Origin: Muribaculaceae bacterium
GTDB lineage: Bacteria > Bacteroidota > Bacteroidia > Bacteroidales > Muribaculaceae
Direction of reading: 5' to 3'
Assembly: GCA_022511505.1 (NCBI GenBank)
Contig: JAFLTK010000256.1
Coordinates: 1-13,256 of the forward strand
Length of the DNA stretch: 13,256 nt
Program-made: the position numbers and the translations under genes
Notes under the pieces: generated by a model
Seen by the model: the letters and a program-made list of their open reading frames with translations, nothing else
Told to the model about the DNA's origin: nothing
Databases searched by the model: none
Part shown: positions 1-7,922 of the stretch, one piece after another
Layout: every line of letters starts with the position of its first letter
Position numbering within the stretch: the first letter of the stretch is position 1

Positions 1-1238
1 CTGCACGCAACTCCGACCTTATCCTCGTACACCTCAACACCTACGGCGGCTCGGTTGTCCACGCCGACTCTATCCGCACTGCGTTGCTTAACTACCCGCG
101 CCCGGTCGTGGCATGGGTCGACAACAACGCGGCATCGGCCGGAGCGCTGATTGCGCTGGCGTGTGACTCGGTGTTCATGCGCCCCGGCGGCTCGATGGGC
201 GCGGTGACGGTTGTCAACGGTGACGACGGCACTGCGATGCCCGACAAATATCAGAGTTACATGCGCGCCATGATGCGCTCAACCGCCGAGCACCACGGGC
301 GACGACCCGACGGCAAATGGCGGCGCGACCCGCTGATTGCCGAGGCAATGGTCGACACACGCATCGTCGTTCCGGGGCTGATTGACTCGACAAAGGTGTT
401 GACCTTCACGCCCGACGAGGCTATGCGCTGGGGATATGCCGACGGCAAAGCCGAGAACATTGACGAAGTGCTCGCGCAACTCGACGTAACCGACTATCGC
501 TTAGACCAATACCGCCCGACGTGGCTCGACAATCTCATTGGCTTCTTCACGTCGCCGGGAGTCCAAGCGTTCCTGATTATGATAATAATCGGCGGCATCT
601 ACATGGAGTTTCACACCCCCGGACTCGGTTTTGCGGCCGCCGCGGCTATCATCGCCGCCATCCTCTATTTCTTGCCGTTGTTGCTGACCGGTATCATCGC
701 CCCGTGGCCGGTTTTGCTCTTTGTAATAGGCGTTATATTGCTTGTGCTCGAGGTCTTTGTCATCCCGGGCTTTGGGGTGGCTGGCATTGCCGGCATTGTC
801 GCCGCGGTTGCCGCCATCATAATGGTACTTATTGATTCAGTGGAATTTACCACATATCGCAACGGTTCAACCCCCGATGCCGCCGTGCTCCCGGCCATCG
901 GCCAAGCGCTGGTCATCTTCACCGTCGCGCTTCTTGCGGCCGTAGGTATCGTTCTCTACCTGAGCAGCAGACGCGGCCCGAAGTGGTTTCGCCGTCGCTC
1001 GGAACTGACCAAGACCCAGGAGGTTGACAAAGGGTATATCGGCGTAGACATGACCCCGGCGCGCTATGTGGGCCGCGTGGCCAGGACGCTGACCCCCATG
1101 CGACCGGTAGGTAAAATCATTATCGACGACACTACATTTGATGCCGTCAGCGAAAACGGCGACTTCCTCCCGGCCCACGCCGAAGTCACCGTCACACGCT
1201 ACAGCGGCGCCCAACTTTACGTAAAACTTACAAAATGA
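1..1238 (+). CDS. NfeD family membrane-bound ClpP-class serine protease, 5' truncated by window edge
   Basis: The reading frame is already open at the left edge (first full codon at base 3), so the N-terminus is missing; the TTG at base 84 is internal, because clear family sequence (LVHLNTYGGSV) lies upstream of it. Visible parts in order: the NTxGG oxyanion-type motif; the NAASAGA segment with the likely nucleophile Ser at 135-137; a Lys at 246-248 that is the likely general base, 37 residues on, close to the Ser-Lys spacing known for archaeal 1510-N protease; about four to five hydrophobic membrane segments between bases ~560 and ~960; and a C-terminal soluble NfeD OB-fold (~1035-1235). Long NfeD proteins are thought to cleave membrane or stomatin-like partners. 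No SPFH/stomatin partner is seen here; instead the stop codon overlaps the start of kdsB by 4 bp. The family call is firm; the substrate is unknown. Confidence 0.9.
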   Translation, partial: ARNSDLILVHLNTYGGSVVHADSIRTALLNYPRPVVAWVDNNAASAGALIALACDSVFMRPGGSMGAVTVVNGDDGTAMPDKYQSYMRAMMRSTAEHHGRRPDGKWRRDPLIAEAMVDTRIVVPGLIDSTKVLTFTPDEAMRWGYADGKAENIDEVLAQLDVTDYRLDQYRPTWLDNLIGFFTSPGVQAFLIMIIIGGIYMEFHTPGLGFAAAAAIIAAILYFLPLLLTGIIAPWPVLLFVIGVILLVLEVFVIPGFGVAGIAGIVAAVAAIIMVLIDSVEFTTYRNGSTPDAAVLPAIGQALVIFTVALLAAVGIVLYLSSRRGPKWFRRRSELTKTQEVDKGYIGVDMTPARYVGRVARTLTPMRPVGKIIIDDTTFDAVSENGDFLPAHAEVTVTRYSGAQLYVKLTK

Positions 1239-1981
1239 AATATATAGGAATAATCCCGGCGAGATATGCGTCAACGCGTTTCCCCGGCAAGCCGCTGGTC
1301 GACATAGGCGGCATGACAATGATTGAACGTGTCTACCGCCAGGCCTCCAAGGCCCTCGAGCGCATAGTCGTTGCAACCGACGATGAACGCATCTTCAACA
1401 CCGTCAAGGAGTTTGGCGGCGAGGTGGTGATGACCTCAACGGCCCACCGCAGTGGCACCGACCGCTGCCGCGAGGCATACATCAAAGCCGGCAGCACGGC
1501 CGACGTCGTTGTAAACATCCAGGGCGACGAGCCCTTTATCGCCCCCTCTCAAATCGAGGCCGTCAAAAGTTGCTTTGAGGCCGACCCTACCACGCCGATA
1601 GCCACGCTCGTGCGCCGCTTTGACCCCGCGGCCGGCATCGATGCGTTGCAGAACCCCAACACCCCCAAGGTGGTGCTCGACAACAGCGACAACGCGCTCT
1701 ATTTCAGCCGTTCGGTTATCCCCTACATTCGCGGTTGCGCCCCCGAGCAGTGGCCCGACACCACTACATTCTATACCCACGTCGGTCTCTACGCCTACCG
1801 CGCCGACGTGCTCGAGGCCATCACCTGCCTGCCCCAATCGCCACTCGAACTCGCCGAGTCGCTCGAGCAACTCCGCTGGCTACAGAACGGTTACCGCATC
1901 GCCACCGCCCTGACCGACGAGCCCACCATCGGCATCGACACCCCGACCGACCTTGCCCGTGCCCTCGCCCACCTAAACTAA
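1235..1981 (+). CDS. kdsB: 3-deoxy-manno-octulosonate cytidylyltransferase (CMP-Kdo synthetase)
   Basis: KdsB activates Kdo with CTP to CMP-Kdo in the cytoplasm, the donor used to build the LPS inner core. The 248-residue length equals that of E. coli KdsB. Diagnostic motifs are all present: IPARYASTRFPGKPL (residues 7-21, nucleotide-binding loop), VVATDDERI (45-53), the HRSGTDR stretch (71-77), VVNIQGDEPF (92-101), the RSVIPYIR segment, YTHVGLYAYR, ESLEQLRWL, and IGIDTPTDL near the C-terminus. Asp98 and Asp235 sit where the family has its two metal-binding aspartates. The ATG overlaps the upstream nfeD-type stop in an ATGA arrangement and no promoter space is available, so the gene is probably co-transcribed and translationally coupled with it. 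The gene is intact and shows no anomaly. Confidence 0.97.
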   Translation: MKYIGIIPARYASTRFPGKPLVDIGGMTMIERVYRQASKALERIVVATDDERIFNTVKEFGGEVVMTSTAHRSGTDRCREAYIKAGSTADVVVNIQGDEPFIAPSQIEAVKSCFEADPTTPIATLVRRFDPAAGIDALQNPNTPKVVLDNSDNALYFSRSVIPYIRGCAPEQWPDTTTFYTHVGLYAYRADVLEAITCLPQSPLELAESLEQLRWLQNGYRIATALTDEPTIGIDTPTDLARALAHLN

Positions 1982-1995
1982 CCGCCATCGACTTC

Positions 1996-2040
1996 AAAAA
2001 ACGGGCCGCGACTTCCCCGGAAGGGGGAGGCCGCGGCCCG
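1996..2040 (-). terminator. Strong intrinsic terminator for the M6 peptidase gene, possibly bidirectional
   Basis: A 9-bp perfect outer stem (2002-2010 with 2032-2040) encloses a 7-bp inner stem (2012-2018 with 2023-2029, one G-T pair) and a 4-base loop; only 2011 and 2030-2031 are unpaired. Read on the minus strand the hairpin is followed directly by six T residues (1996-2001 as A on the plus strand), the classic arrangement, and it lies 24 bases beyond the minus-strand stop. On the plus strand, past kdsB, the hairpin is followed only by a loosely T-rich stretch, so termination of kdsB transcripts is plausible but weaker. Confidence 0.9.
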
Positions 2041-2063
2041 GATTCTATTGTTGATTATCGAGA

Positions 2064-4814
2064 TTACTTAATGATGACCTTGGAGGTCTTGGAGCCTTGG
2101 CGCACGATGTAGAGGCCCGGGGCAACACCTGCGGCGGGGTCAACCTGAACGCCCTGGAGGTTGTAGTAAACGGCCGGGGTGGTCGAGTCGTCGGTCACAA
2201 CGTCGGTGACGCCGGCGCTTCCGTCGAGCGAAGTCTCGGCCGAGGGCATCGACTGGATGCTGCCATTGTGGGCGGTGACGGTGAAGAAATACTCCTTGGA
2301 TGCGTCGAGACCGGTAACCTTGTGGGTGGTAACGTTGCCAACGTTGAAAGCGTTATAACCTGCATGGTAGGAGCGTTCCATAGCCGAGACGTAGGTCACC
2401 TTGACATCGTCGAGACCCATGTCGGCGCCGGTTACGGTACCGTCATAGATAATCTTGACAGCCACAGCACCGGCGGGAACGTCGCTGACTGTTACCGTGG
2501 TCTTGGCCGACGGTGCAGACATGACGGTATTGTTAACCCACTCGCCGTTAACAAGGAACTGAACGGTGATATTGTTCTTGGCTCCCTGCGCGGTTGTGCG
2601 ACACCAGAACGAAACCTCTTTAATGCCGTTGGGATAAACGGGCGACTGGAGGTACTGGCCGGCCATCACGCGAAGGGCGGGCACCTCGCTGGCATACATC
2701 GACGAGCCATAGTCCATGGTGACTGTCGTCGTCCAACCCTCTGGCAGATTCTCGTAGCCGTCGGCAAAGTCGAGGAAGTCAACTTTATCAGCACCGGGAA
2801 TATATGAGTAGAGGTCGACAAGGTAGTAGAGTGCACCGTCGACAGCGTTCCATGCCAAGGTGGCCTCGGTTGCACTGTGGGCGGTGGTGTAGGCAGTCGG
2901 GATGACATAATCAAATGTCAGGGGCGAGGTTGTCACGTTAAGCGGAGTCGACGGGTCGCTCTTGACGAGATCGGTCAAGCCGCAAGCAACGACTGTGGCC
3001 GTATAGACAGTGTTGGGCTCGAGGCCGGTGACAACACAGTTTTTGACGTCGCCAACGTTCAGGCCGTTGTAGGCAGCAACAACTTTACCACCGGTGGCGA
3101 TGGTGACCTCGTATGATTTGGCGCCCGAAACGGCTTGCCAGTTGAGCGTAAAGCCGCGCGGGTTGACACTCGTGGCCGGGAGCATAGTAACCGCGGGGAG
3201 TTTGGTGACGCCGCCGGCAACCTTAAACGTGATGACTCCATCGTTGCTCTCGGCAATGTCGGTTAAAGGCAGGTCGATTGCTTTGCCGGCCCATGACTTC
3301 AACGCGGGAGTAGTCTCGGCGGTGAACGACGTCACCCTGTTCAAGCCCGGGAACGGGTTACCGCGACGCAAAACCGATGACTGTACTTTCTGGTTGTTGG
3401 CCTCGACGAGGTCGACATACTGGTGGCTCGCGGTATTGTTGACGCTGTTGCTGCGCCATTTGCTTGACACATAGTCGATGTGCCACACGAGCATACCGTG
3501 GCCGGGGATATATTTGTCATAACTTTTCTGCTGACGGTTTTCGAGAACGAAAAACTCGGTCGACTTCTCGGTAGGAATGACGTAGGCCTTGTTAGCGAAG
3601 ATATCCTCGAGCACAACGTCGGCGGGACCGTCGAGGATGACAGGGTCGAGCCAGCCGAGGCTGATGCGCTCAAAGCCGCTGTAAGTTGGCGGAGTCAGGC
3701 CGTCGTTGCAGTAGGGGCCGCTATCGAGGATAGACCAGTCGCCGGGTGTCAGCGCGCCGGTGCTGTAGGAGGTCTCATAAAGGTCGGGCAAACCCATCAC
3801 GTGGGAAAACTCGTGGACAAAGGTACCGATGGCATCGACACGCTGGGGGTAGACGTAGGATATCCACTCGTTGGAGCAAGCATAGTTGCCAAGCACCTTA
3901 CCGTCAAAGCGATAGGTGCCCCAATAGCGGATGTCAGACGAGTGGGGCCAAACCGAACTGCTGACATTGCTCGACGCCTCGCCAACGCCGGCATAGAAAA
4001 CAAAGACGTTGTCAATCGCGCCGTCGCCGTCACGGTCATACTGTGAAAAATCGACCGTGGGGTCGAGTTGCTGGCAAGCCTCGATAATCATCTCCTGGGC
4101 ATGCCTGTCATTGCCATAGTTATCGTTTCCGCCATAATACTCGCGGTTATTTTTCAGTGTAACAGGGCCATAGACGTCAAAGTCACAGTCAAACTTTCCA
4201 CCCGAACCCGCCAGAAAATAGTCGCGAGCCGAGCCGGTGCAACCATAGTCGTTGAAGCCCTCTTGGTTGAGCATGCGCTGGAAATAGTCATGGGCGTTGT
4301 CGATAGTGAATTTAATGTCGGTATACTCGACGAGGATGACAATCGATTTCTGCTTGCCGGTCGAGGGGAAACTGGTGGTCAGCATTCCGTCAAGCGACGG
4401 CGCAACCTTTTTGACCATAGCGGGAGCGCTTTCAATGGGGCGACGCGCAACGTTGCGACCCTCGAAGACCTCACTCCGGCGAGCGTCGATAACGGCCGCG
4501 GCGTCGAGCGTGCCGATGAAAGCAGCTTCGGCTGCCGAGCGGGCATCGGTAGCCTTAACAGTCGAGGCAACAACGCGACCCGACGCGTCGACAAGACCAT
4601 ATTTATACACACCGTCGACCTCCATAAGCAGGTGATTATCAACGGTTGTGACATAGTTGAACCATTCGTCGCCATGCTTGACGATGGTGAGTTCAGTCCC
4701 GTCGGCCTGAGTCACTTTTATCGGTCGGTTTAACGCCGGGACTGCTCCTGCCTCGGGCGAGACAAGAGCCATAGCGGCAACGGCTGTCGCCGCAAAAAGA
4801 TGCTTGATTTTCAT
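2064..4814 (-). CDS. Secreted M6-family (immune inhibitor A-like) zinc metallopeptidase with FN3 domains and C-terminal sorting-type tail
   Basis: The 916-residue protein, numbered from the ATG at 4814, is predicted to be exported and to degrade extracellular protein. It opens with a signal peptide (MKIKHLFAATAVAAMALVSPEAGA) and a propeptide-like region to ~140. The catalytic domain follows, with a DRDGDG calcium-type loop at ~260 and the zinc motif HEFSHVMGLPD at 334-344 (HExxHxxGxxD, Glu335 catalytic). Next come an FN3 domain (~539-630), a second FN3 split by a beta-sandwich insert (~636-862), and a tail ending in YNLQG...GLYIV...KVIIK, typical of secreted Bacteroidetes proteins. A start at TTG 4874 would add 20 residues before the signal peptide and would lie at the predicted transcription start, so 4814 is preferred. 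The WSILDSG stretch, where the Met-turn is expected, has Leu instead of Met. The gene is a single unit with its own promoter and terminator. Substrate unknown. Confidence 0.92.
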   Translation of the reverse strand: MKIKHLFAATAVAAMALVSPEAGAVPALNRPIKVTQADGTELTIVKHGDEWFNYVTTVDNHLLMEVDGVYKYGLVDASGRVVASTVKATDARSAAEAAFIGTLDAAAVIDARRSEVFEGRNVARRPIESAPAMVKKVAPSLDGMLTTSFPSTGKQKSIVILVEYTDIKFTIDNAHDYFQRMLNQEGFNDYGCTGSARDYFLAGSGGKFDCDFDVYGPVTLKNNREYYGGNDNYGNDRHAQEMIIEACQQLDPTVDFSQYDRDGDGAIDNVFVFYAGVGEASSNVSSSVWPHSSDIRYWGTYRFDGKVLGNYACSNEWISYVYPQRVDAIGTFVHEFSHVMGLPDLYETSYSTGALTPGDWSILDSGPYCNDGLTPPTYSGFERISLGWLDPVILDGPADVVLEDIFANKAYVIPTEKSTEFFVLENRQQKSYDKYIPGHGMLVWHIDYVSSKWRSNSVNNTASHQYVDLVEANNQKVQSSVLRRGNPFPGLNRVTSFTAETTPALKSWAGKAIDLPLTDIAESNDGVITFKVAGGVTKLPAVTMLPATSVNPRGFTLNWQAVSGAKSYEVTIATGGKVVAAYNGLNVGDVKNCVVTGLEPNTVYTATVVACGLTDLVKSDPSTPLNVTTSPLTFDYVIPTAYTTAHSATEATLAWNAVDGALYYLVDLYSYIPGADKVDFLDFADGYENLPEGWTTTVTMDYGSSMYASEVPALRVMAGQYLQSPVYPNGIKEVSFWCRTTAQGAKNNITVQFLVNGEWVNNTVMSAPSAKTTVTVSDVPAGAVAVKIIYDGTVTGADMGLDDVKVTYVSAMERSYHAGYNAFNVGNVTTHKVTGLDASKEYFFTVTAHNGSIQSMPSAETSLDGSAGVTDVVTDDSTTPAVYYNLQGVQVDPAAGVAPGLYIVRQGSKTSKVIIK

Positions 4815-4832
4815 CCTATTTTGATATCCTAT
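4813..4832 (-). repeat. 7-bp direct repeat (13-bp period) at the M6 peptidase start codon
   Basis: On the minus strand ATAGGAT occurs twice, at 4832-4826 and 4819-4813, the second copy running into the ATG. Each copy carries AGGA, so it could act as a weak ribosome-binding element although the downstream copy is too close to the start. Whether it is functional is inference. Confidence 0.35.
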
Positions 4833-4859
4833 TGATTGATAAATCGGTTTAATTGGTGC

Positions 4860-4884
4860 AATTTGCCTACACAAGTTGCAAATT
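4860..4884. promoter_or_regulatory. Inverted repeat overlapping the M6 peptidase promoter (candidate operator)
   Basis: AATTTGC (4860-4866) and GCAAATT (4878-4884) form perfect 7-bp arms around an 11-bp spacer. The right arm overlaps the -7 element, and the spacer covers the expected transcription start. That position would suit a repressor site, but the arms are AT-rich and no cognate regulator is identifiable. Confidence 0.35.
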
Positions 4885-4911
4885 TATAATAAAATGTCCA
4901 ATCTTGCCAAT
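4879..4911 (-). promoter_or_regulatory. Predicted Bacteroidetes-type promoter of the M6 peptidase gene
   Basis: On the minus strand TAAATTTG (4886-4879) matches the -7 consensus TAnnTTTG exactly. Upstream, 21 bp away, lies ATTG (4911-4908), a three-of-four match to the -33 TTTG. Transcription would start near 4872, leaving a leader of about 58 bases before the ATG at 4814. Confidence 0.55.
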
Positions 4912-5010
4912 AAAACGCCATAATTTAACATTTATTGTACCCGGTTTCACTCAAAATTCCGCAGAATGTTACCCATCCGTCACTCCCACCACCATGCCTC
5001 TCACCGGTAT

Positions 5011-5041
5011 TTTGTGATTTCGGGAATTTTTATTAATTTTG
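5011..5041 (+). promoter_or_regulatory. Predicted Bacteroidetes-type promoter of the GH31-GH2 operon
   Basis: TTTG at 5011-5014 and TAATTTTG at 5034-5041 match the Bacteroidetes primary sigma -33 and -7 elements with a 19-bp spacer, within the usual range. Transcription would begin around 5046-5048, giving a leader of under 20 bases before the ATG at 5064 and no Shine-Dalgarno sequence. Confidence 0.7.
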
Positions 5042-5063
5042 GGCGATAGAACCAAGCAACACC

Positions 5064-7922
5064 ATGATAAAACGTTATCTTACGATTATATTGACCGGCG
5101 TGGCGATGACTGCCGCGGCCGGCGTCAGGCCGGTACAGGGCGGCGCGATTATCCCGACACGCACGGGCGACGCCGTGAGGATTGTGGCGATGTCGCCGTC
5201 GATTATGCGTGTGTCGGCCATTCCCGGCGACACTTTCCCCGAAGTTAACTCGCTTATTATCCGTCCCGACGAGGCGATGACGCGCTTTGCCGACTACAAT
5301 GTAACCGAGCGAGGTGATTCGGTAGAGATATCGACCTCGGCAGTCAGAGCGGTTGTCAACACGACCACCGGCGCGCTGAAATTTACCCGTCCCGACGGCT
5401 CGTTAATTCTCGCCGAGCCGACCGAGGGCGGTGCCCGTTCCTACACTCCTATCACTGTCGAGGGCACGCGAGGCTACACCGTGGCCCAGCGTTTCCAGCC
5501 ATCGACCGACCCCGCCGAGGGTATCTACGGCCTTGGGCAGCATCAGAGCAACGAGTTCAACCGACGCGGCGGCAACGAGGAGTTGTTTCAGTATAACACA
5601 AAGGTGTCGCTGCCAATGACCGTGTCGACCGACGGTTATGGCATCCTTTGGGACGGCTATTCGCTGGCTCGCTGGGGCACCGAAACCGAACATCTGCCCC
5701 TCAGCCGAAACTTTGACCTCACGGCTCCCGACGGCACTCCCGGCGCCCTTGAGGTGCTATTCACCATGGCCAATGGCAAGACACGCCGCGTGCTGACGGA
5801 TGACGTCTATTTCGAACACCTGCTGCGTGAAGACCTCAACAAAATCGTCAATATGCCGGCCGATGTCTCGTTAAAGGGCGCAAAAGTGAGTGTCAGCGGC
5901 ACCATCACGCCTCGCCGCTCGGGGCGTCACAACTTCCGCCTCTACTACTCGGGCTACCAGACCGTCACCCTCGACGGTGACACCATCGTCCCTACCCGTT
6001 GGCGCACGGCTTGGAATCCCAACACCTACAAGTTTGACCTCGACTTGGAGGCCGGCCGTCCATATACAATTAATGTATCATGGGACCCCAACGGCTCGAC
6101 CGCCTACCATAACCTGCGCGCCCTCGGGCCCGACCGCGCCGACGGCACCATCTGGTGGGCCGAGATGCAGGACATGATTGACTACTATTTCATTGCCGGC
6201 GACCGCCCGGACGACGTCATTGCCGGCTATCGCTCGCTGACGGGCCACGCCCCGCTCATGCCCCGCTGGGCGATGGGTTACTGGCAGAGCCGCGAGAAAT
6301 ATAACACACAGGCCGAGGTGCTCGACGTCATCAAGCGCTTTGACTCGCTCAATATCCCGCTCGACAACATTGTCATCGACTGGCTCCACTGGCCACAGGA
6401 CGCGTGGGGCTCCCACGAGTTTGACCGCAAGCGGTTTCCCGACCCGGCGGCGATGGTCGACTCTATCCACGACGCCGGCAAGCGAGTGATGGTGTCGGTG
6501 TGGCCCAAGTTCTATGTCACCACCGACCACTTCCGCGAGTTTGACCGCAACGGCTGGATGTATCGCCAAGCCATCACCGACAGCATCCGTGACTGGGTTG
6601 GCCCCGGCTACCGCGGTTCGTTCTATGACGCATACAGTCCCGGCGCGCGTCGCCTATTCTGGCAGCAAATTAGCGACCACTACGTTCCGCTCGGCATCGA
6701 CGCCTGGTGGATGGACGCCTCCGAGCCAAACATCCGCGACTGCACCGACCTCCAATATCGCAAGGACCTTTGCGGCCCGACAGCTCTGGGCCCGTCGACC
6801 AAATATTTCAACGCCTACGCGCTTGTCAACGCCATGGCCATCTATGACGGGCAGCGCTCGGGGTCGCGCAACCGCGTTTTCCTGCTGACTCGCAGCGGTT
6901 TTCCCGGGCTTCAACGCTACTCGACAGCCACGTGGAGCGGCGACATCGCCACCCGCTGGGAAGACATGGAGGCTCAGATACCGGCCGCTCTCAGTTTCTC
7001 GCTTGCCGGCATCCCATGGTGGACGATGGACATCGGAGGCTTCTGCGTCGAAGACCGCTATGTTGCTGCTGCAAAGCAATTTGACCGCACCGGCGAGGCG
7101 AACGCCGACCTCGACGAATGGCGCGAGTTGAACGCCCGCTGGTGGCAGTTTGGCACATTCGCCCCGCTGTTCCGCGCCCACGGCCAGTGGCCGCGACGCG
7201 AGCCCTACAACATCGCTCCGCCGGGACATCCAGTCTATGAAACAATCGTCGACTACACCCGCCTGCGCTACCGCCTGCTCCCCTACCTCTACAGCCTCAA
7301 CGCCATGACCGCCCGCGCCGACTACACCCCCATGCGCGCCATGGTCATGGACTTCCCCGCCGACCCGACAGCGCGAAACGTCGGCCATCAGTTCATGCTC
7401 GGCCCGGCACTGCTCGCCGCCCCGGTCTACCGCTACGGCGAGCGTTCTCGCGACATCTACCTACCCTCCGGCGAGACTTTCTATGACTTCTATACAGGCA
7501 CGGCCATGAGTGGCACCGGCGAGACGGTCACGGTCGACGCGCCGCTCGAGCGCATGCCGCTGATGGTGCGCGCCGGCTCAATCATCCCGTTCGGTCCCGA
7601 GGTTAAATCGACAGCCGAGACCGGCCGACCGCTGACAATTGCCGTCTATGCCGGACGTGACGGCGAGTTTGCCATCTATGACGACGACGGGACGACCTAC
7701 AACTACGAGCAGGGACAATCTGCTTCGATACCTCTCACTTACAACGACCGCAAGCGCTCGCTCGTCATCGGCGAACGCGCGGGCAGTTTCCCCGGCATGC
7801 CCGAGACCATAGACCTCAACATCGTCTACATCACGCCGGGCCACGCCATCGGCAACCCATACAACGCCGAGGGAACCCGTGTCACCTACAAAGGTCGCAA
7901 AATCAAACTGAAACTCAAATGA
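5064..7922 (+). CDS. Exported GH31 glycoside hydrolase with PA14 insert, probable alpha-xylosidase
   Basis: This 952-residue protein is predicted to remove alpha-linked xylose (alternatively glucose) from oligosaccharides in the periplasm or at the cell surface. Residues 1-20 form a signal peptide without a lipobox cysteine. An N-terminal GH31 sandwich (~34-240) is followed by a PA14-like insert (~245-355), a TIM barrel (~395-750), and C-terminal sandwiches including a DUF5110-like region (~855-925). In WWMDASEPN, Asp551 is the expected nucleophile; in WSGDIATRW, Asp627 is the expected acid/base; Asp439 in IVIDW fits the substrate-binding position. The WMDxxEP form and PA14 insert resemble characterised alpha-xylosidases such as Cellvibrio Xyl31A and Bacteroides xyloglucan-locus GH31, whereas many alpha-glucosidases have W-[ND]-D-M-N-E-P. 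The gene starts an operon, and its TGA overlaps the GH2 ATG by 4 bp. Family is certain; xylosidase specificity is inference. Confidence 0.93.
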   Translation: MIKRYLTIILTGVAMTAAAGVRPVQGGAIIPTRTGDAVRIVAMSPSIMRVSAIPGDTFPEVNSLIIRPDEAMTRFADYNVTERGDSVEISTSAVRAVVNTTTGALKFTRPDGSLILAEPTEGGARSYTPITVEGTRGYTVAQRFQPSTDPAEGIYGLGQHQSNEFNRRGGNEELFQYNTKVSLPMTVSTDGYGILWDGYSLARWGTETEHLPLSRNFDLTAPDGTPGALEVLFTMANGKTRRVLTDDVYFEHLLREDLNKIVNMPADVSLKGAKVSVSGTITPRRSGRHNFRLYYSGYQTVTLDGDTIVPTRWRTAWNPNTYKFDLDLEAGRPYTINVSWDPNGSTAYHNLRALGPDRADGTIWWAEMQDMIDYYFIAGDRPDDVIAGYRSLTGHAPLMPRWAMGYWQSREKYNTQAEVLDVIKRFDSLNIPLDNIVIDWLHWPQDAWGSHEFDRKRFPDPAAMVDSIHDAGKRVMVSVWPKFYVTTDHFREFDRNGWMYRQAITDSIRDWVGPGYRGSFYDAYSPGARRLFWQQISDHYVPLGIDAWWMDASEPNIRDCTDLQYRKDLCGPTALGPSTKYFNAYALVNAMAIYDGQRSGSRNRVFLLTRSGFPGLQRYSTATWSGDIATRWEDMEAQIPAALSFSLAGIPWWTMDIGGFCVEDRYVAAAKQFDRTGEANADLDEWRELNARWWQFGTFAPLFRAHGQWPRREPYNIAPPGHPVYETIVDYTRLRYRLLPYLYSLNAMTARADYTPMRAMVMDFPADPTARNVGHQFMLGPALLAAPVYRYGERSRDIYLPSGETFYDFYTGTAMSGTGETVTVDAPLERMPLMVRAGSIIPFGPEVKSTAETGRPLTIAVYAGRDGEFAIYDDDGTTYNYEQGQSASIPLTYNDRKRSLVIGERAGSFPGMPETIDLNIVYITPGHAIGNPYNAEGTRVTYKGRKIKLKLK

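Noticed and set aside
84..86. TTG as the start of the NfeD-type gene
   Set aside because: The frame is open upstream to the window edge and contains the conserved NTxGG motif, so the true start is outside the window.
2097..2807. 236-codon plus-strand frame opposite the M6 peptidase gene
   Set aside because: Antisense to clear FN3 and tail coding sequence, no family features; same for 3480-4046 and 4068-4733.
4815..4874. Upstream TTG start for the M6 peptidase
   Set aside because: It would place 20 polar residues before an otherwise clean signal peptide and coincides with the predicted transcription start.
4926..4971. Inverted repeat TAACATT / AATGTTA in the divergent promoter region
   Set aside because: Arms are 32 bp apart, AT-rich and only 7 bp long, so chance occurrence is likely.
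5025..5035. AATTTTTATTA shared with 10692-10702 in the ROK promoter region
   Set aside because: Low-complexity A/T sequence in two AT-rich promoters and at different positions relative to the -7 boxes; not convincing as a shared operator.
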